A stretch of DNA of 64,000 nt from Drosophila miranda (taxonomy: Eukaryota > Arthropoda > Insecta > Diptera > Drosophilidae). Made by a program: the position numbers and the translations under genes. The notes under the pieces were generated by a model that saw only the letters and a list, made by a program, of their open reading frames with translations, did not search any database and was not told where the DNA came from. The DNA is taken from contig NC_046674.1 of NCBI RefSeq assembly GCF_003369915.1, positions 29,887,657-29,951,656 of the forward strand, written 5' to 3'. Shown one piece after another: positions 34,944 to 46,400 of the stretch (the stretch's first letter is position 1; each line of letters opens with the position of its first letter).

Positions 34944-37900
34944 ATGTCGAAGGTGGACCAAGACGCCAGCGCCTCGACAAGCATCATGGAGGTAGGTGAT
35001 TGCCGTTGCCCAATGCACAGTTTCCCTGCACACCAGTGCCCGAAGGTGCAGCAGCCTCCGCGTACACGCTGGCGGACGCCCCGTCTGCCCGCCCAATTGG
35101 GATATACGCAGATTTTAACTATGACTCTCTCCTTTTCTGCATGTTTTGTTTAGCAAATCAAGGTGCTTATTGAGCCGCCGCCCAATGAGGACGAGAAGGC
35201 CGTGAAGGGCACAAACACCAAGCATCCGTACTACAGGCGTCCGGGCCGTGGCCACAATCACGATTATTGCGATGCCTGCGAGGAGGGGGGCAATCTGTTA
35301 TGCTGCGACCGTTGCCCGTCCAGCTTCCACCTGCAGTGCCAGTAAGTAGAGATGCGATTGAATCCCCTCCCCTTCCCCCCGTAGATAGCTCCACCAAGTG
35401 CACAGTGTTTTAGTGTTCGCTCCCTTCCCTTTTCACATTCAGTGATCCGCCGCTCAGCGAAGAGGATATACCCAGCGGCCAGTGGCTGTGCCACAGCTGC
35501 CGCATGGTGAAGGTGATCCAGCCCCGGTCCAAGGCCAATTCCGTAGAGCGCGTGCCCTCGGGCGGTAGTGGCGGCTCGCGCGGGCACACACCGTCGTCGG
35601 GGGACCTGGAATCGATACCGCAGAAGATCCGCAATCTGCGCAAGCGGAGCAACAGCGAGCGAAACAGCACCGAGAAGTTGCTGGCCAAGATGCCCCTGGC
35701 CATACAGCGGGCCCTCGACCCAAACAAACGTCCTACTCCGCTGGACGACATTATACGCGCTGCCAGCATGCTCAACCCGCAGCAGTTCTCGCTGCCCCCC
35801 GAACTCGAGCTACACACGCAGTTCCCCGGCAACGGCAAGGTGCAGCCCGTCCAGCAGACGCAGCCGCATGCGGGCAACGGGCGGAGCCGGGTCTCGGGGA
35901 ATCAGCGTCGCAACTCGAAGCCGTTCGAGCTAGATGGCCAGGGACTAGTGCCGCTGCCGGCCAAGACATGCTTCTACTGCAGCAAATCGTGCAAGCGGGC
36001 GCCGCTCCTTTCCTGCGACTACTGTCCACTGTTCTACCATCAGGACTGCCTCGATCCGCCGATGACGGCGCTACCGGCGGGCCTCTGGATGTGCCCGAAT
36101 CATGCCGAGAACTTCATCGTAAGTGCTCCTCCTTCTGCCACTCCTACCACCACAACCACCTCCTCCAGCTCCACCAATCCTGCAACAAAGCCTGCTCTCT
36201 CTCTCCAGGACGCCCACATGACCACCAGCATTTCGGCCACGGCGCGTGTGCGTCTATGGAATCGCTTCCATCAGCCGGTTGACCACGAGAGCGTCAAGAT
36301 GGAGTTCTTCCGCCGCGTACACACGCGCCATCCCCCGTTTCGTACCAAAACCACGGTCCGTACACGCGCCCACATCGATGTCCCGGCCAGTGTCCGGCAC
36401 CACTACGAGCATCCCCCGCCACTACTCCCCTCGATGCGCCAGACGCTGCGCTACGATGGGGTGAAGCGCCGCAAGAATCTCCCCAATTCCGTCGAGGAGA
36501 TATCCAGGGAGACGGTCACTGAGTCACTGCTCAAGGATTTGGAGGCCCTGCGCTCGGCCCATGCCAAATTCCGTGAGATACAGCGGGAGTACGGCAGTGG
36601 CCAGGATTTGGAGGATCTGGGCATCGACAGCGATAGCGACAATAGTCCAGAGGCGGAGCCAGATGCGAGTACGGCAGCGGAAGGCGCAGCAGAAAAGCAG
36701 GAGAATGGCACGGCTACCATGGAGCAGGAAGCAGGAGAGCCAAAAGTTGAGCCGTCGGCAACGGCCATCAAAATCGAGGAGAAGGCGGAGAATCCATTGT
36801 TGGACATGAGCTTCGACGAGGAGGAGGAGTCGGACAGCAAGTTGGCGATCATCGACGCGGATCTGCGCCACCTGGACGTGGACATCATCAAAAAACTGGC
36901 CCACCAGCGCCTCCAGCAGCTCGTCCAGGAGCATCCGGAGATTGTAACACAGTACAAGAATCGCACGGCCGCCCGTCGTTTGCGTCAACTAACGGTTGAG
37001 CAACAGCCGACGACCCCTTGTGCCGCTTTGCAGGGCGACCTGGCCCCGGAGGACATGAATCGCTTCTCGCTGCTGTTCACCAGCGAAACGTCATCGATTC
37101 TGGCCCAGAAGAACGGTAATGCCGCCGACGAGGATCCCATGATGGCTCTCCACCCGGCCCTGGCCACCGCCGCGGCCATTGCGGCCGCCGATGCCGCCGC
37201 CGAGAGCTATGAGCCGCGCGTGCGCACCGATGCGGAGAAGGCCTACGAGCTGGCCTCTCGTCTCGAACTGAAACTGCTCCACTGCAAGGTGCGCGCCCGT
37301 GGTGTGCTCACGCCCCTGGGCGATATGCTCGAGGACAGCCGCTGGTTCAGCAACCTGGGGCTGGAGCAGTCGATCTTTATGCGCTACCGCACCCTCTATG
37401 TGGGCTATGGGGGTCATTTCACGCCCTCGACATCTATGTGCCACACCGAGACCGTTGATCTCTCCGCCATCGGCTACTGCAGCCGTATCTCGCCCCAGCA
37501 CGCCATCATCTTCTACGACGAGTTCTCCAAGTCCTTCGAGCTGATCAATTACTCCGAGTTCGGAACAGAGGTCAATGGCCAGCTGTACACGTGCGATCTA
37601 TCTGAGAATGGACGCACAAAGGCCGCCAAGCGCATGCGCCCAGACGATGCCGATCTGAAGCGCCGCGTTGACGAGATCCTGGACAAGCGTCGCCACATCG
37701 AGCGCCAGTACGAGCCAAAGAAGTCGGGCGAGGAAAGGTGAGATATTTTCGGCGGATAACCATTATATCTCAAACCCATTTTCTTTTCGTCCCTTTCTTG
37801 CAGACTGGTGGGCATTGTGAAGCCTGCCTGCCGCTGCCAGGCGACGGGGGAGCCAGTTCCCATGGTGCCGGGGGCCTGGGAGGGTGCCGCTGTGCTCGCC

Positions 37901-37999
37901 CACGGCACTCTGTTGCGCTTCGGCTGCCTCGCGTTTGTCTTCTCAGTGCCCTCGAAGGATCTGCTGCAGGCCCAGGCACGCGCCAATCGTCAGACGTAG
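34944..37999 (+). CDS. Pf1: Pf1/PHF12 orthologue, PHD- and FHA-domain chromatin protein
   Basis: PHF12/Pf1 recruits Sin3-Rpd3 histone deacetylase with MRG15. Exons: 34944-34991, 35154-35341, 35443-36118, 36209-37737 and 37804-37999, giving 878 residues. The first PHD finger ([20 protein letters not shown], residues about 50-98) is split by the second intron. The second PHD finger ([20 protein letters not shown]) is at about residues 255-300. The FHA domain is near residues 690-790 ([35 protein letters not shown]). The segment after PHD2 ([20 protein letters not shown]) aligns with the Sin3/MRG15-interaction region of PHF12. Intron 36119-36208 is 90 bases, in frame and without stops. Confidence 0.93.
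36119..36208 (+). other. In-frame 90-base intron (possible exitron) in Pf1
   Basis: It is bounded by GTAAGT and a CTCTCTCTCTCCAG acceptor, with phase 0 on both sides. Retention adds 30 residues dominated by Thr, Ser and Pro, just after the second PHD finger, without a stop. Family alignment recalled for PHF12 runs from WMCPNH directly to the segment after it, so splicing is expected to be the main form. Confidence 0.75.
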
Positions 38000-39228
38000 G
38001 ACAAAATGCATTGTAGCCAAGGACCCCAGGGACCCCAGAGATGCCCCCTTCCCTACCCAGAAAATCTCAGTGAGAGCAGCTAGCAGACTTTTCCCCATCC
38101 ATCCATCATCCCTCATCCTAGAATTAACTGCCAAGTGCATTCAACAGTTTAACTTCACACAAAACTAATGGAGGTGCCACGGAGGATCACTGTCGTAATT
38201 TGTTTGTGTCATTGTAGTAGAAGAACCCCACATCCCCAGCCCCTCAAAGCCAACACTCAAACACACACAAATGTATAAATGAAGAATAAAGTCTAAGAAG
38301 AAATACGATGAAGAAAGCAAATAATGGAAAGCAAAGTTTTTAATGCTAAGCGTCATCCAAGATTCATTTTGAAGATGATGTTTGCTGGAGGAATGAATCA
38401 CTTTCGACCTCTAAAGAACAACAAATTTGTATTCATGATGAGCAGTAGCAGGCCTCTTATTTTACTCCTAGATCCCTGAGATTCATATGACTATCTTAGT
38501 GTCGAGCCACGAGTGACTTTCACTGCTGTGCCGCTCCACGGGCTTCTGGCCATCAGCATCCGGAAGCGCTACCCGCCACCCGCCGAGGAGCTGATCCGTA
38601 TTCCGTATTCCGACTGCCGTCGCCTTGTCGCTTCTCTGGATCTTTTCGGAACACGTTCAGGTTTCGACCTGTCTCCTGGCCTCCTCTGGCACCGACATAA
38701 TGCCCGAAATCCAGCTTCAGATCGCGGCTCGCTGTCCTACTGATATTGATGGAGGTCAATGACCTTTTCACCTTCAGTTTAAGTGCGGGATAGACGCACT
38801 GCCACTGCCGCATAGATCGCATATTCCTTCGACTGATTCCATAAAGTACTTATGTATATATAACGCCTTATTGAACCCATAATCCATAGACCTGTAAAAA
38901 AAGAACATTACCTCCTGCAATGTCCATCCGATACGCAATCCACAAGTAATTTTCGGGGCCATTTTGGGGGACAGAAAAAAACGATTGAACATTTTATGGA
39001 AATAAAGGTTTTACTTTTGAAGGATAACTCCAGATGCAGATGCAGTCTGGCAGTCGCCAAGGCAAACGTTAGTAATTGAGAATACAGAGGGAAGAGTATA
39101 CACAAACAGGAACCTCCTTTGAGGACGAAGGACAGACACGGAACAGAGAAATAAGTACATAAAATACATTATGGGCTAACATGCAATACAAAATATAGAA
39201 TAGTACAGGAATAATACAAATATAAAAA
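38000..39228. other. Pf1 3' UTR and intergenic region with a possible small transcribed unit
   Basis: The first 300 bases are likely Pf1 3' UTR, with 'aataaa' near 38284. Between 38513 and 38822 both strands are open for 75-90 residues with fairly GC-rich codons (the minus frame contains LKLDFGHYVGARGG), and a splice-like GTAATG and TTTTTTTACAG lie near 38895-38910 on the minus strand. I could not assemble a convincing gene. Confidence 0.35.
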
Positions 39229-41136
39229 CTATGGGTGCCCTGCGTCCACATAAGCGGCAACGGATGTTGTGGCTGCTGCCTCCTGGACAGCACCGGCAGC
39301 ACCTGTCTGTACCGTTTTGGCAGCGGCAGCGGTGCGCGTGGCCCGCGAACGCTCCCATTCGACTTTGTGCTTGCGCTTCGTGTGGTGGTACATATTCGAT
39401 TTGGAGCGAAACTCTGTGGGGCAGAAGGAGCAGGTGTGTAGCTTGACGCCAGTGTGCGTGGCAAAGTGTTCCTGTCGCAACAGAGAGAGGGAGAAGCTTA
39501 AGTTTACGGCTTGCGGATTGGGCAGACACACACGCAGTACTTACCTCCAGGTAGCGCTTCATCTTGAAGCACTTGCCGCACACTTCGCAGGCATATTTGG
39601 GCTTTGTCAGGCAGCGATGATTCTGGCCAGGCAGCTCCCCGCAGTTGGGACAAATGATGGGCGTTCCAGTGGCAGGCAGAGGAGCGCTATCCTCCATTCT
39701 GTGCCGCCGCTTGTCCAGCATTCCAGCCACAGAGCTGTAGAAAGATTCGATATTGGGGCTAGAACCATTTCTTCTGTGACTCTGTGCCTCACCTGTATGG
39801 ATGCGACAGCCCTCCGCCTGCTCCTGTCGTTATGGTGGTGGCTGCACTCGTACTCGCCGCCGCTGCCGTCATGGCCGTTAAGAGATCCTGCTGCTGCTGG
39901 AGGAGTAGGCTCGCACACAGACGCTGCTGCAGGCTGTCCGCCGGCCCGGTGGCAGTCCGGTCGCTGAACGAGGCCGCCGCCACCACAGCGGCGGCCACAG
40001 CATTGTAGTTGGCCAGCATCAGTTCGTTCTCCTTGAGGCGCTTGTTGTGGTGATGCTCGTGATGCACTGGTCTGCTGCTGCTGTTGTCCTTGACATCGCC
40101 ATCCCCATCGCCATCGCTGGCACTGCATTCGGTGTTTTGGACCTTCTTGGGGGACTGGGTCTTGCGGCGGCTGGAGCGAGTCGTGCGTGAGCGGATCGTG
40201 GATGGAGACGTTTTGGCCATCGTTAAGTTGATGGCTTCGATGGAATCACTCTTGATGGCGGACAGTGGAAGTGGCGGCGGCGGCGGCGGCGGCGGCGGAG
40301 AAGGAAGCGAAACTGTAGGTGCTGGTGGCGGCTCTTCTTTGATCACAGCTAGTTCGCTGGATACCTCCGGCTGGGTCTGCACCTGATTCTGGGACTTGGC
40401 CGCATCGCGCTCTTCGCGCGCCTTCAGCCACTGGGTAGTGTGCTTGCTCTTCACGTGCGTGTACATGTTAGAGCGGCAGCGGAAGGCCATTTCGCAGTAG
40501 GGACAGGCAATTGGCCGGTCGCCCGTATGGGTGGCCACATGCTCTTCTAGATACCGGCGCATCTTGAAGGATTTTTCGCAAAACATGCACGGAAACTTGT
40601 TGACTGCCAACGCCGTCGCCGCTGCTGCGACAGTCTTCGATTCGGCGTACTCAGGCTCCTCCTTGAGGAGCTGGCAAGGGGACGCCTCATCGACGTCAAC
40701 ATCGACATCAACAACATCGCCCTCCTCCGACCAGTTCACATCGCAGTCAATCTCCAGAAACTGGCTGCACAGTGTCGTCTGCTTTAGCTCCACCAGCTTC
40801 CAGAAATTGTGGAAGCTCTCTAGCTGCCCGCTGCAGTCGGTGCAGATGCAGGTGGAAATGGCATCATCGCGTGACAGCTGCAAATGGCCAAATTGCGTAC
40901 TGCAGGATACTGTGGGATGGGGTATTACTTACGCAGAGATACAAGTGGATCGAGATCAATTGGACCAAATAGCTTTCCGGCACTGGTTTGTTGTTGGCTG
41001 CTGCTGGCGCTCCTGCTCCTGTTCCTGCTGCCGCTGCATTGTCGCTGTCCGGCGGGGCGTCGGGGGGAACGGTGCCACCGAACAGTAGGACGGCATTCTG
41101 CTCGTCCAGCGTGTTCAGGCACAGACGACAAATCAT
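39229..41136 (-). CDS. ZAD C2H2 zinc-finger protein with duplicated two-finger module
   Basis: Exons 41136-40933, 40877-39793, 39734-39545 and 39471-39229 join in phase to 573 residues. The N-terminal ZAD has CRLC at residues 3-6 and CICTDC in exon 2, the two zinc-binding pairs that form this insect dimerisation domain. A two-finger module lies at about residues 164-215 (CEKSFKMRRYLEEHVATHTG, CEMAFRCRSNMYTHVKSKH). A long disordered middle with Pro, His and Ala runs follows. A second, very similar module is at about 478-530 (CGKCFKMKRYLE-EHFATHTG, CPTEFRSKSNMYHHTKRKH), plus a CPNCGE pair before it. It is likely a DNA-binding transcription regulator. The intron at 39545/39471 splits the fifth Cys-His motif. 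Confidence 0.88.
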
Positions 41137-41438
41137 TTTGCAGAATATTTTTATATTTTTACTGCAGCATTGAGTAGTTTATATGTTTTACAGTACGGTC
41201 ACACCTTTACCTAGCGATGGGCGATATCGATTATAAATTATTGAAAATTATAACTATTTATGCATCGGTATGCGTTTACGCGTTAGGGAATTTTCAGAAG
41301 AAATATCGATATCATATCGATAATCAATATGATATGTTTTTGTATCTGTATTTCGGTGGCCAAATACTCAATTCGGGTCTTAAAACATTGCAGAACATCG
41401 CCATTGTAGCATTTCTGAAGGAGCAGCATTCCTGAACC
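41137..41438. promoter_or_regulatory. Divergent promoter with DRE pair and motif 1
   Basis: Between the ZAD gene and the GUCD1-like gene are an Ohler motif 1-like CGGTCACACCT at 41196-41206, a TATCGATT at 41225-41232, and two perfect DREF sites TATCGATA at 41304-41311 and 41315-41322, 11 bases apart. These are typical core elements of broadly expressed Drosophila promoters. Which gene each serves is not determined. Confidence 0.65.
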
Positions 41439-42287
41439 ATGAACGGCCTCCCACAAAGCAAGCACTACAATCTGACGCACTACCAGCAGAGGTACAACTG
41501 GGACTGCGGCCTGTCCTGCATCATCATGATATTGTCCACCCAACAGCGGGATGAGATGCTGACCAATTTCGAGGCCATCTGCAAGGAGGAGGGCTTCGGG
41601 TCGAGTACCTGGACCATTGATTTGTGCTACCTGCTGCTGCGCTACCAAGTGCGTCACGAGTACTACACCCAGACCTTGGGCATCGATCCAAACTACAGCC
41701 AACACACTTACTACTCGAAAATAATTGACAAGGACGAGAAGCGCGTAACGCGCAAGTTCAAGGATGCCAAGGCCCATGGGTTGCGCGTTGAGCAGCGCAC
41801 TGTCGACATGGAGGTTATTCTCAGGCATCTAGCGCGACACGGTCCGGTAATCCTGCTGACCAACGCCTCGGTGCTCACCTGCGAGATATGCAAGCAGAAT
41901 GTCCTGGAGAAGTTTGGGTAAGTGTGGCCAAACCCCCTCCGTTTGCTCATGCTCCCCTGCTCATGTCCGCTAAGCTGTTTCCATATTCGTTGTATTGCCC
42001 GAAATACACGCTTGCCCGCCGCCACCAACAAAAGGTATGCCGGACACTATGTGGTGCTCTGCGGCTACGACATGGCCACCGAAAAGGTTTTCTACCACAA
42101 CCCGGAGGTGCACGATGGCCGTAAGTATCTTTCCATTTGTCCATCAATTAAGAGCTAAGGCTATATAATAATTATGTATGTAGATATTTGCCGCTGCCTG
42201 GCCGAGTCGATGGACACGGCCCGTCGTGCCTATGGCACGGACGAGGACATCATCTTGATATTCGACCAGATGGCCAGCAAGGAATAA
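41439..42287 (+). CDS. GUCD1-like protein (papain/C39-like fold)
   Basis: Exons 41439-41917, 41975-42120 and 42184-42287 join in phase to 242 residues. The motif YNWDCGLSCIIMIL near residue 22 and GHYVVLCGYD near residue 186, followed by VFYHNP, give a Cys-His-Asn arrangement like C39-type cysteine peptidases. The C-terminus (YGTDEDIIFIFDQ) matches vertebrate GUCD1, a protein named for guanylyl cyclase similarity to a plant protein but whose biochemical activity is poorly defined. I cannot say whether this protein is a peptidase or a cyclase. No signal peptide or membrane segment is seen. Confidence 0.85.
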
Positions 42288-42745
42288 AGAGACTCCGAGC
42301 TGAGCGTATGCTGCTCATCGTAATCGTAGTACCTGCCCAGCAGTTGCCGTGCTTGAATGGAGGATGGATCTGCGCTTTGTGATATTATTGGATAGGCTAG
42401 AAAATTACTAAACGAAGAAGGATTCGATTAGATTGGAAATGGAATATGGTTTGGCTAGGCTTGGCTGCTACGTTGTCGAAGCGAAGCATTTCTTTGGCAC
42501 AACAGTGGACTTTATTTGAGTTTAGTTATATCATTGATACGCGCGCGGCATCTGACGCAGTTGGTCCCCACAAAAAAAACAACAACAATTACAAACGCAA
42601 TTATGCAAACAGGACGCCGATCAGGCTGCTGTCCTGCCCACATTCCAATACGATTATCAATACCTTTGTGAATGTATAAATACTATGTATGTTGAGTGTC
42701 TCTGTAGAAAATACAAAAGATTATTGTTGAATGCGAGCTGCTGCC

Positions 42746-43435
42746 TTACTGTGGATCCTCATCCTCATCGTCGTGTCCCACTTTTTTGGTCAGCAGCTGG
42801 AGTTTAATGTGCGGCGCCTCTACGGGCAGGACGACCTGACCGCCTGCGTCCGTGTACTTGGCGTACAGCTGCTCGGAAAATAGCTCGAACCCGTGGGAGC
42901 GGAGGATCTTCTGCGAGAAGATTCCCGTGGCATCCGCCTTGAGCAGGCGGAAGCCGCGCTTGCGGGCCAGCGACTCGGCGTGCCTAACCAGCTCCTTGGC
43001 AATGCCCTGGCCGCGGTAGCTCGCATCCACCGAGAGGATGCGCACATCAAAAATACGATCGACCTTGAAACGCCCGAAGAGATCAACCTTCAGGTTGTGG
43101 CTGTAGAGCAGCTCGAAGATCTTCTTGAAGTTGAGGTCGCTACTCGCCTGGAGCTTCTGCAGGGCCTGCGCTGTGTCGCCCGGGCGCAGGATGCCGTTCA
43201 GTATTACTCCGGCTATCTTGCATTCCTCCTGTTCAGGTCCTTCGCTGCGATCCACGGCCATCAGGCTGAGCTTATCGTGCAGCGTCTCCAGGCTGTGGTG
43301 CTCCAACTCGCTGTTCCCGAATCCCTTCTGGCACAGTCCAGCAGCCTTGTTCAGTGGCTCGTCCGCAAAGAAGTTCCTCCTCAGGTGGTCGATCACCTGC
43401 TCGTAATGCTCTGGTCCAATCAGTTTGTACTCCAT
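42746..43435 (-). CDS. AANATL7: Arylalkylamine N-acetyltransferase-like (GNAT) enzyme
   Basis: This is a single-exon protein of 229 residues. The N-terminus MEYKLIGPEHYEQVIDHLRRNFFADEPLNKA is the insect AANAT signature, with the catalytic-base glutamate within DEPL. The acetyl-CoA binding motif A is VDASYRGQGIAKELVRHAE (R/Q-x-x-G-x-A). Motif B follows (LLKADATGIFSQKILRSHGFE). It probably acetylates an aromatic or other arylalkylamine (cuticle, amine inactivation). The paralogue symbol is tentative: I recall that the fly gene next to Pdfr is an AANAT-like gene, and Pdfr lies 10 kb to the right here. The C-terminal HDDEDEDPQ extension is short and acidic. Confidence 0.82.
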   Translation of the reverse strand: MEYKLIGPEHYEQVIDHLRRNFFADEPLNKAAGLCQKGFGNSELEHHSLETLHDKLSLMAVDRSEGPEQEECKIAGVILNGILRPGDTAQALQKLQASSDLNFKKIFELLYSHNLKVDLFGRFKVDRIFDVRILSVDASYRGQGIAKELVRHAESLARKRGFRLLKADATGIFSQKILRSHGFELFSEQLYAKYTDAGGQVVLPVEAPHIKLQLLTKKVGHDDEDEDPQ

Positions 43436-46400
43436 AACGGCAATGCTAGTGCAAGTGGAGGGTGGGTGCCTGGGTGCCTGGGTGCCTGGGGGATGGAATG
43501 CTCCTTTAATTTAATTGAAATTCTGTTATACATACATTTGCAAAATGTCTGTTATAACCACACAAAGGGCTCTTCTCTCTTCCGTATAACGCAATTAGCT
43601 GTTACCGTCGTCCCACCGTTCTTTCAGACACACGTATGTATAAAAAGTGCACTCACTGTTGGGCAAGGTACATACAGATTTATTTAAATGAGGTGAGATC
43701 TCGAACAATTAGGCAGCCATCGTATGAGTCATTTCTGGCAATGCTTCACCCCATATGAAGACACCTTGCAGGTAGTAGGCAGTGGAAGTGTGAGAGTGTG
43801 AGCCCCTCACCCTTTTGATGCCTTGTTGACACACCTCTGGCTTTGAGAGCTTAAATCTTTACTCTTATTTCCTCTCTGCTCTGTGCTCTCTCCACTTATC
43901 TTTTTCAATTAAGAAAAACCAAACTTTGCCCAAGGAGCGCACTTAACTTAAACAATTATTTAAGAATTTACACTTACTTTCAGTTACTTTCACTTGTTGT
44001 CGAGCCTGGGAAAAAATGTGTAACCTACTTGCGGGCGCTGCCAAATGCGAACTGCGACGACTAGAGCCTGGAGCTTGGAGCCAAAGCAGCAGCATCACGG
44101 CGCTGTGGTGCGTGCTCGGGTATCCCTCTCCTCTCACCCGAAGTATGGATAAAAAATGTCGGCAGAGCTAGGGGTAGAGGCAGAGGCAGAGGCGTGTAGC
44201 CTCAGGGTCACAGGGATACAGAAGTGCAAAGGTTATTCCGTCTCCCCTTCCAAGGCACTTCCATGATTACGCACACACGCAACTGCCTTTGTGTTTGATT
44301 GTGTGCGAGTGAGTGAGCGATTGCTGGCCGTGACTTATGGCCAAATGCCAATACAATTGCAGGAACGAACAGTAAAATTGAGAGCTGCTCTCCTCCACCT
44401 CACTCACACTCGCTCACACTTGCTCAAGCGCTCTTACTCCCTCGCGAATTTGACTTTGTTGTTGAGCGCAGCAACTAACTGTTGATTCTTCTCCTCTTCC
44501 CTCCTTTGTGCGTGACTTTCTGATGGAGAAGGAGAGGGAGTGGAGGAGGGAGGTAGGCTGTGTGTGCCGTCATCCAGACACAATGTAAATACGTACAGTA
44601 TGTCCGAAAAGTCTCACTACAGTCGGAAAGAGTATATATTTTCTGAATAAATCTAATATTGATAGCCCTAGATCATACAAATTTGTGACTTGCAGGAAGC
44701 CTCACTCCACACCTTGTGGTAAAACAGTACCCTTCGGCGAGTACGATATCGCCGCCATCATCCACTGAAAGTGAATGGGAATAATTAATTAATTAAGAAT
44801 ATTATTTATAGCTTATGTTTTCTTTATAGTTTTAATTAAAAAATTTTCAATCTAAAAATATGGTTCATTAAACATCTATTTAAACGGGAGAAATTAAAAA
44901 AAAATTGTTATTACTTTTCCAAAAAACTTTAAGATTATATCAAATACTCGAATGTCAGCAAAGAAAGACCTAAAAGACCCTTTCTTTAAGAACTCTAAAG
45001 TATGATAAATAGTAATCCTATTCGAATGTTAGGCCCCTGCTATTGTAAAATGGTAGCCTACTTTCTCGATACACAGTTTTTTACAGTATTTGCACGCACA
45101 CATAAGGAGCTTGACTTTGCCATAATGCTGTCAACGGCAACGACAATGGCCAAGACGTGCCACAATCAAACGGAGGCAGAGGAAGGAAGACAAATTGTGT
45201 TAATAGATGTATGCATACACGCACAGGCACAAATATGTACATTCATAAATACAGGGAGCGCCATCTCCTAATTCGGTATTTAAACATTGAATAGCTTTGA
45301 AAAAACGACTGATTTTCAAACATAGGGTATTTTTATTTGGTATTTAATTTGGTGCTTTAAAATTTATTCAGACTAATTTTTGAAATCAACATCAATCAAG
45401 TGGCCGCCTTTATAGGACACAATATAATGTGACATTTTTTCTGTGTTTTCCATCACATTTTCGAGCATCTCGGGCGTTATAGCGAAGATATCCAAATATC
45501 AGCCTTGAGCTCTTCAATGGTATAAGACTTGCTGGCGTAAACTTTGCTTTTTAAATAACCCCACAAAAAGAAGTCTGGGCAGCCAATAAATATTCCCATT
45601 TTTTAATACCAGTAACCGTTCAGACCTTTTTCACGCATTTCGACGAGATGCACGTGAGTTTATACAACTGAACGACTATTTGCAATGTACAGCATAACTA
45701 TTTCAGCGCGTTGTTTCAGTATAATGGTTAAAATTTTACTGAATTTAGGTTTCCAAGAGTGGTCTACTCAAGTCAATCGGTTTACAAGTGTCCAACCTAT
45801 TCAATGCTTAAATACCGACATAAGAGATGGCGCACCCAGTATGTGTGGGATACAGGATTTTTAGTACACACTTAAAGATAGGCAGGACTTCCCAAGGATA
45901 TTTACTAAGTAAAAGCGTTTGTCAGCATTTTGATGAAGTGGATGAGACTTTAAATGATTCTCAAACCATTTCTGAACTCCCCTTTAGAATCATCGGATAG
46001 TGATTAAATCAATTGACTCTGTGAGAACTGATCATCAGAAGTATTAAACGTATATACTTATAGAGCGTTCGGTCTATGCTTTTTTAATTGGAGGAAAGAG
46101 TATGAAAAGAAAATAGTAAACGAAGACACTCACAAGCGTTCGTTCTCCTTTCTGTTAAGGAAGAAGATAATCAATGTATATGTACATATCTAAATGTATT
46201 TAAAATCCTGCCAAGACAAATTCAGTCTAAAAGCTAAAGCTTTCGCCATCTGCTTTCACGCGTTTACACACGCGCTGTATGTGTGTGTGTGGGTGTGAAA
46301 ATAAAAGAAAAGAAAAGGAGATCATTCGATCACGCAGCGAGTGTGTGTGCAACAGAAAGAGCGTAGAATGGATGCAAGGAATTAATCCTACCAATCTGCA

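Noticed and set aside
38513-38992. Possible small gene on either strand between Pf1 and the ZAD gene
   Set aside because: The minus-strand reading from ATG 38961 through a candidate intron reaches a stop within eight codons, and no alternative join gave a continuous protein.
39231-39967. Long plus-strand ORF (232 residues) opposite the zinc-finger gene
   Set aside because: It spans exons and introns of the minus-strand gene and encodes no known domain. The minus-strand exons carry the zinc fingers.
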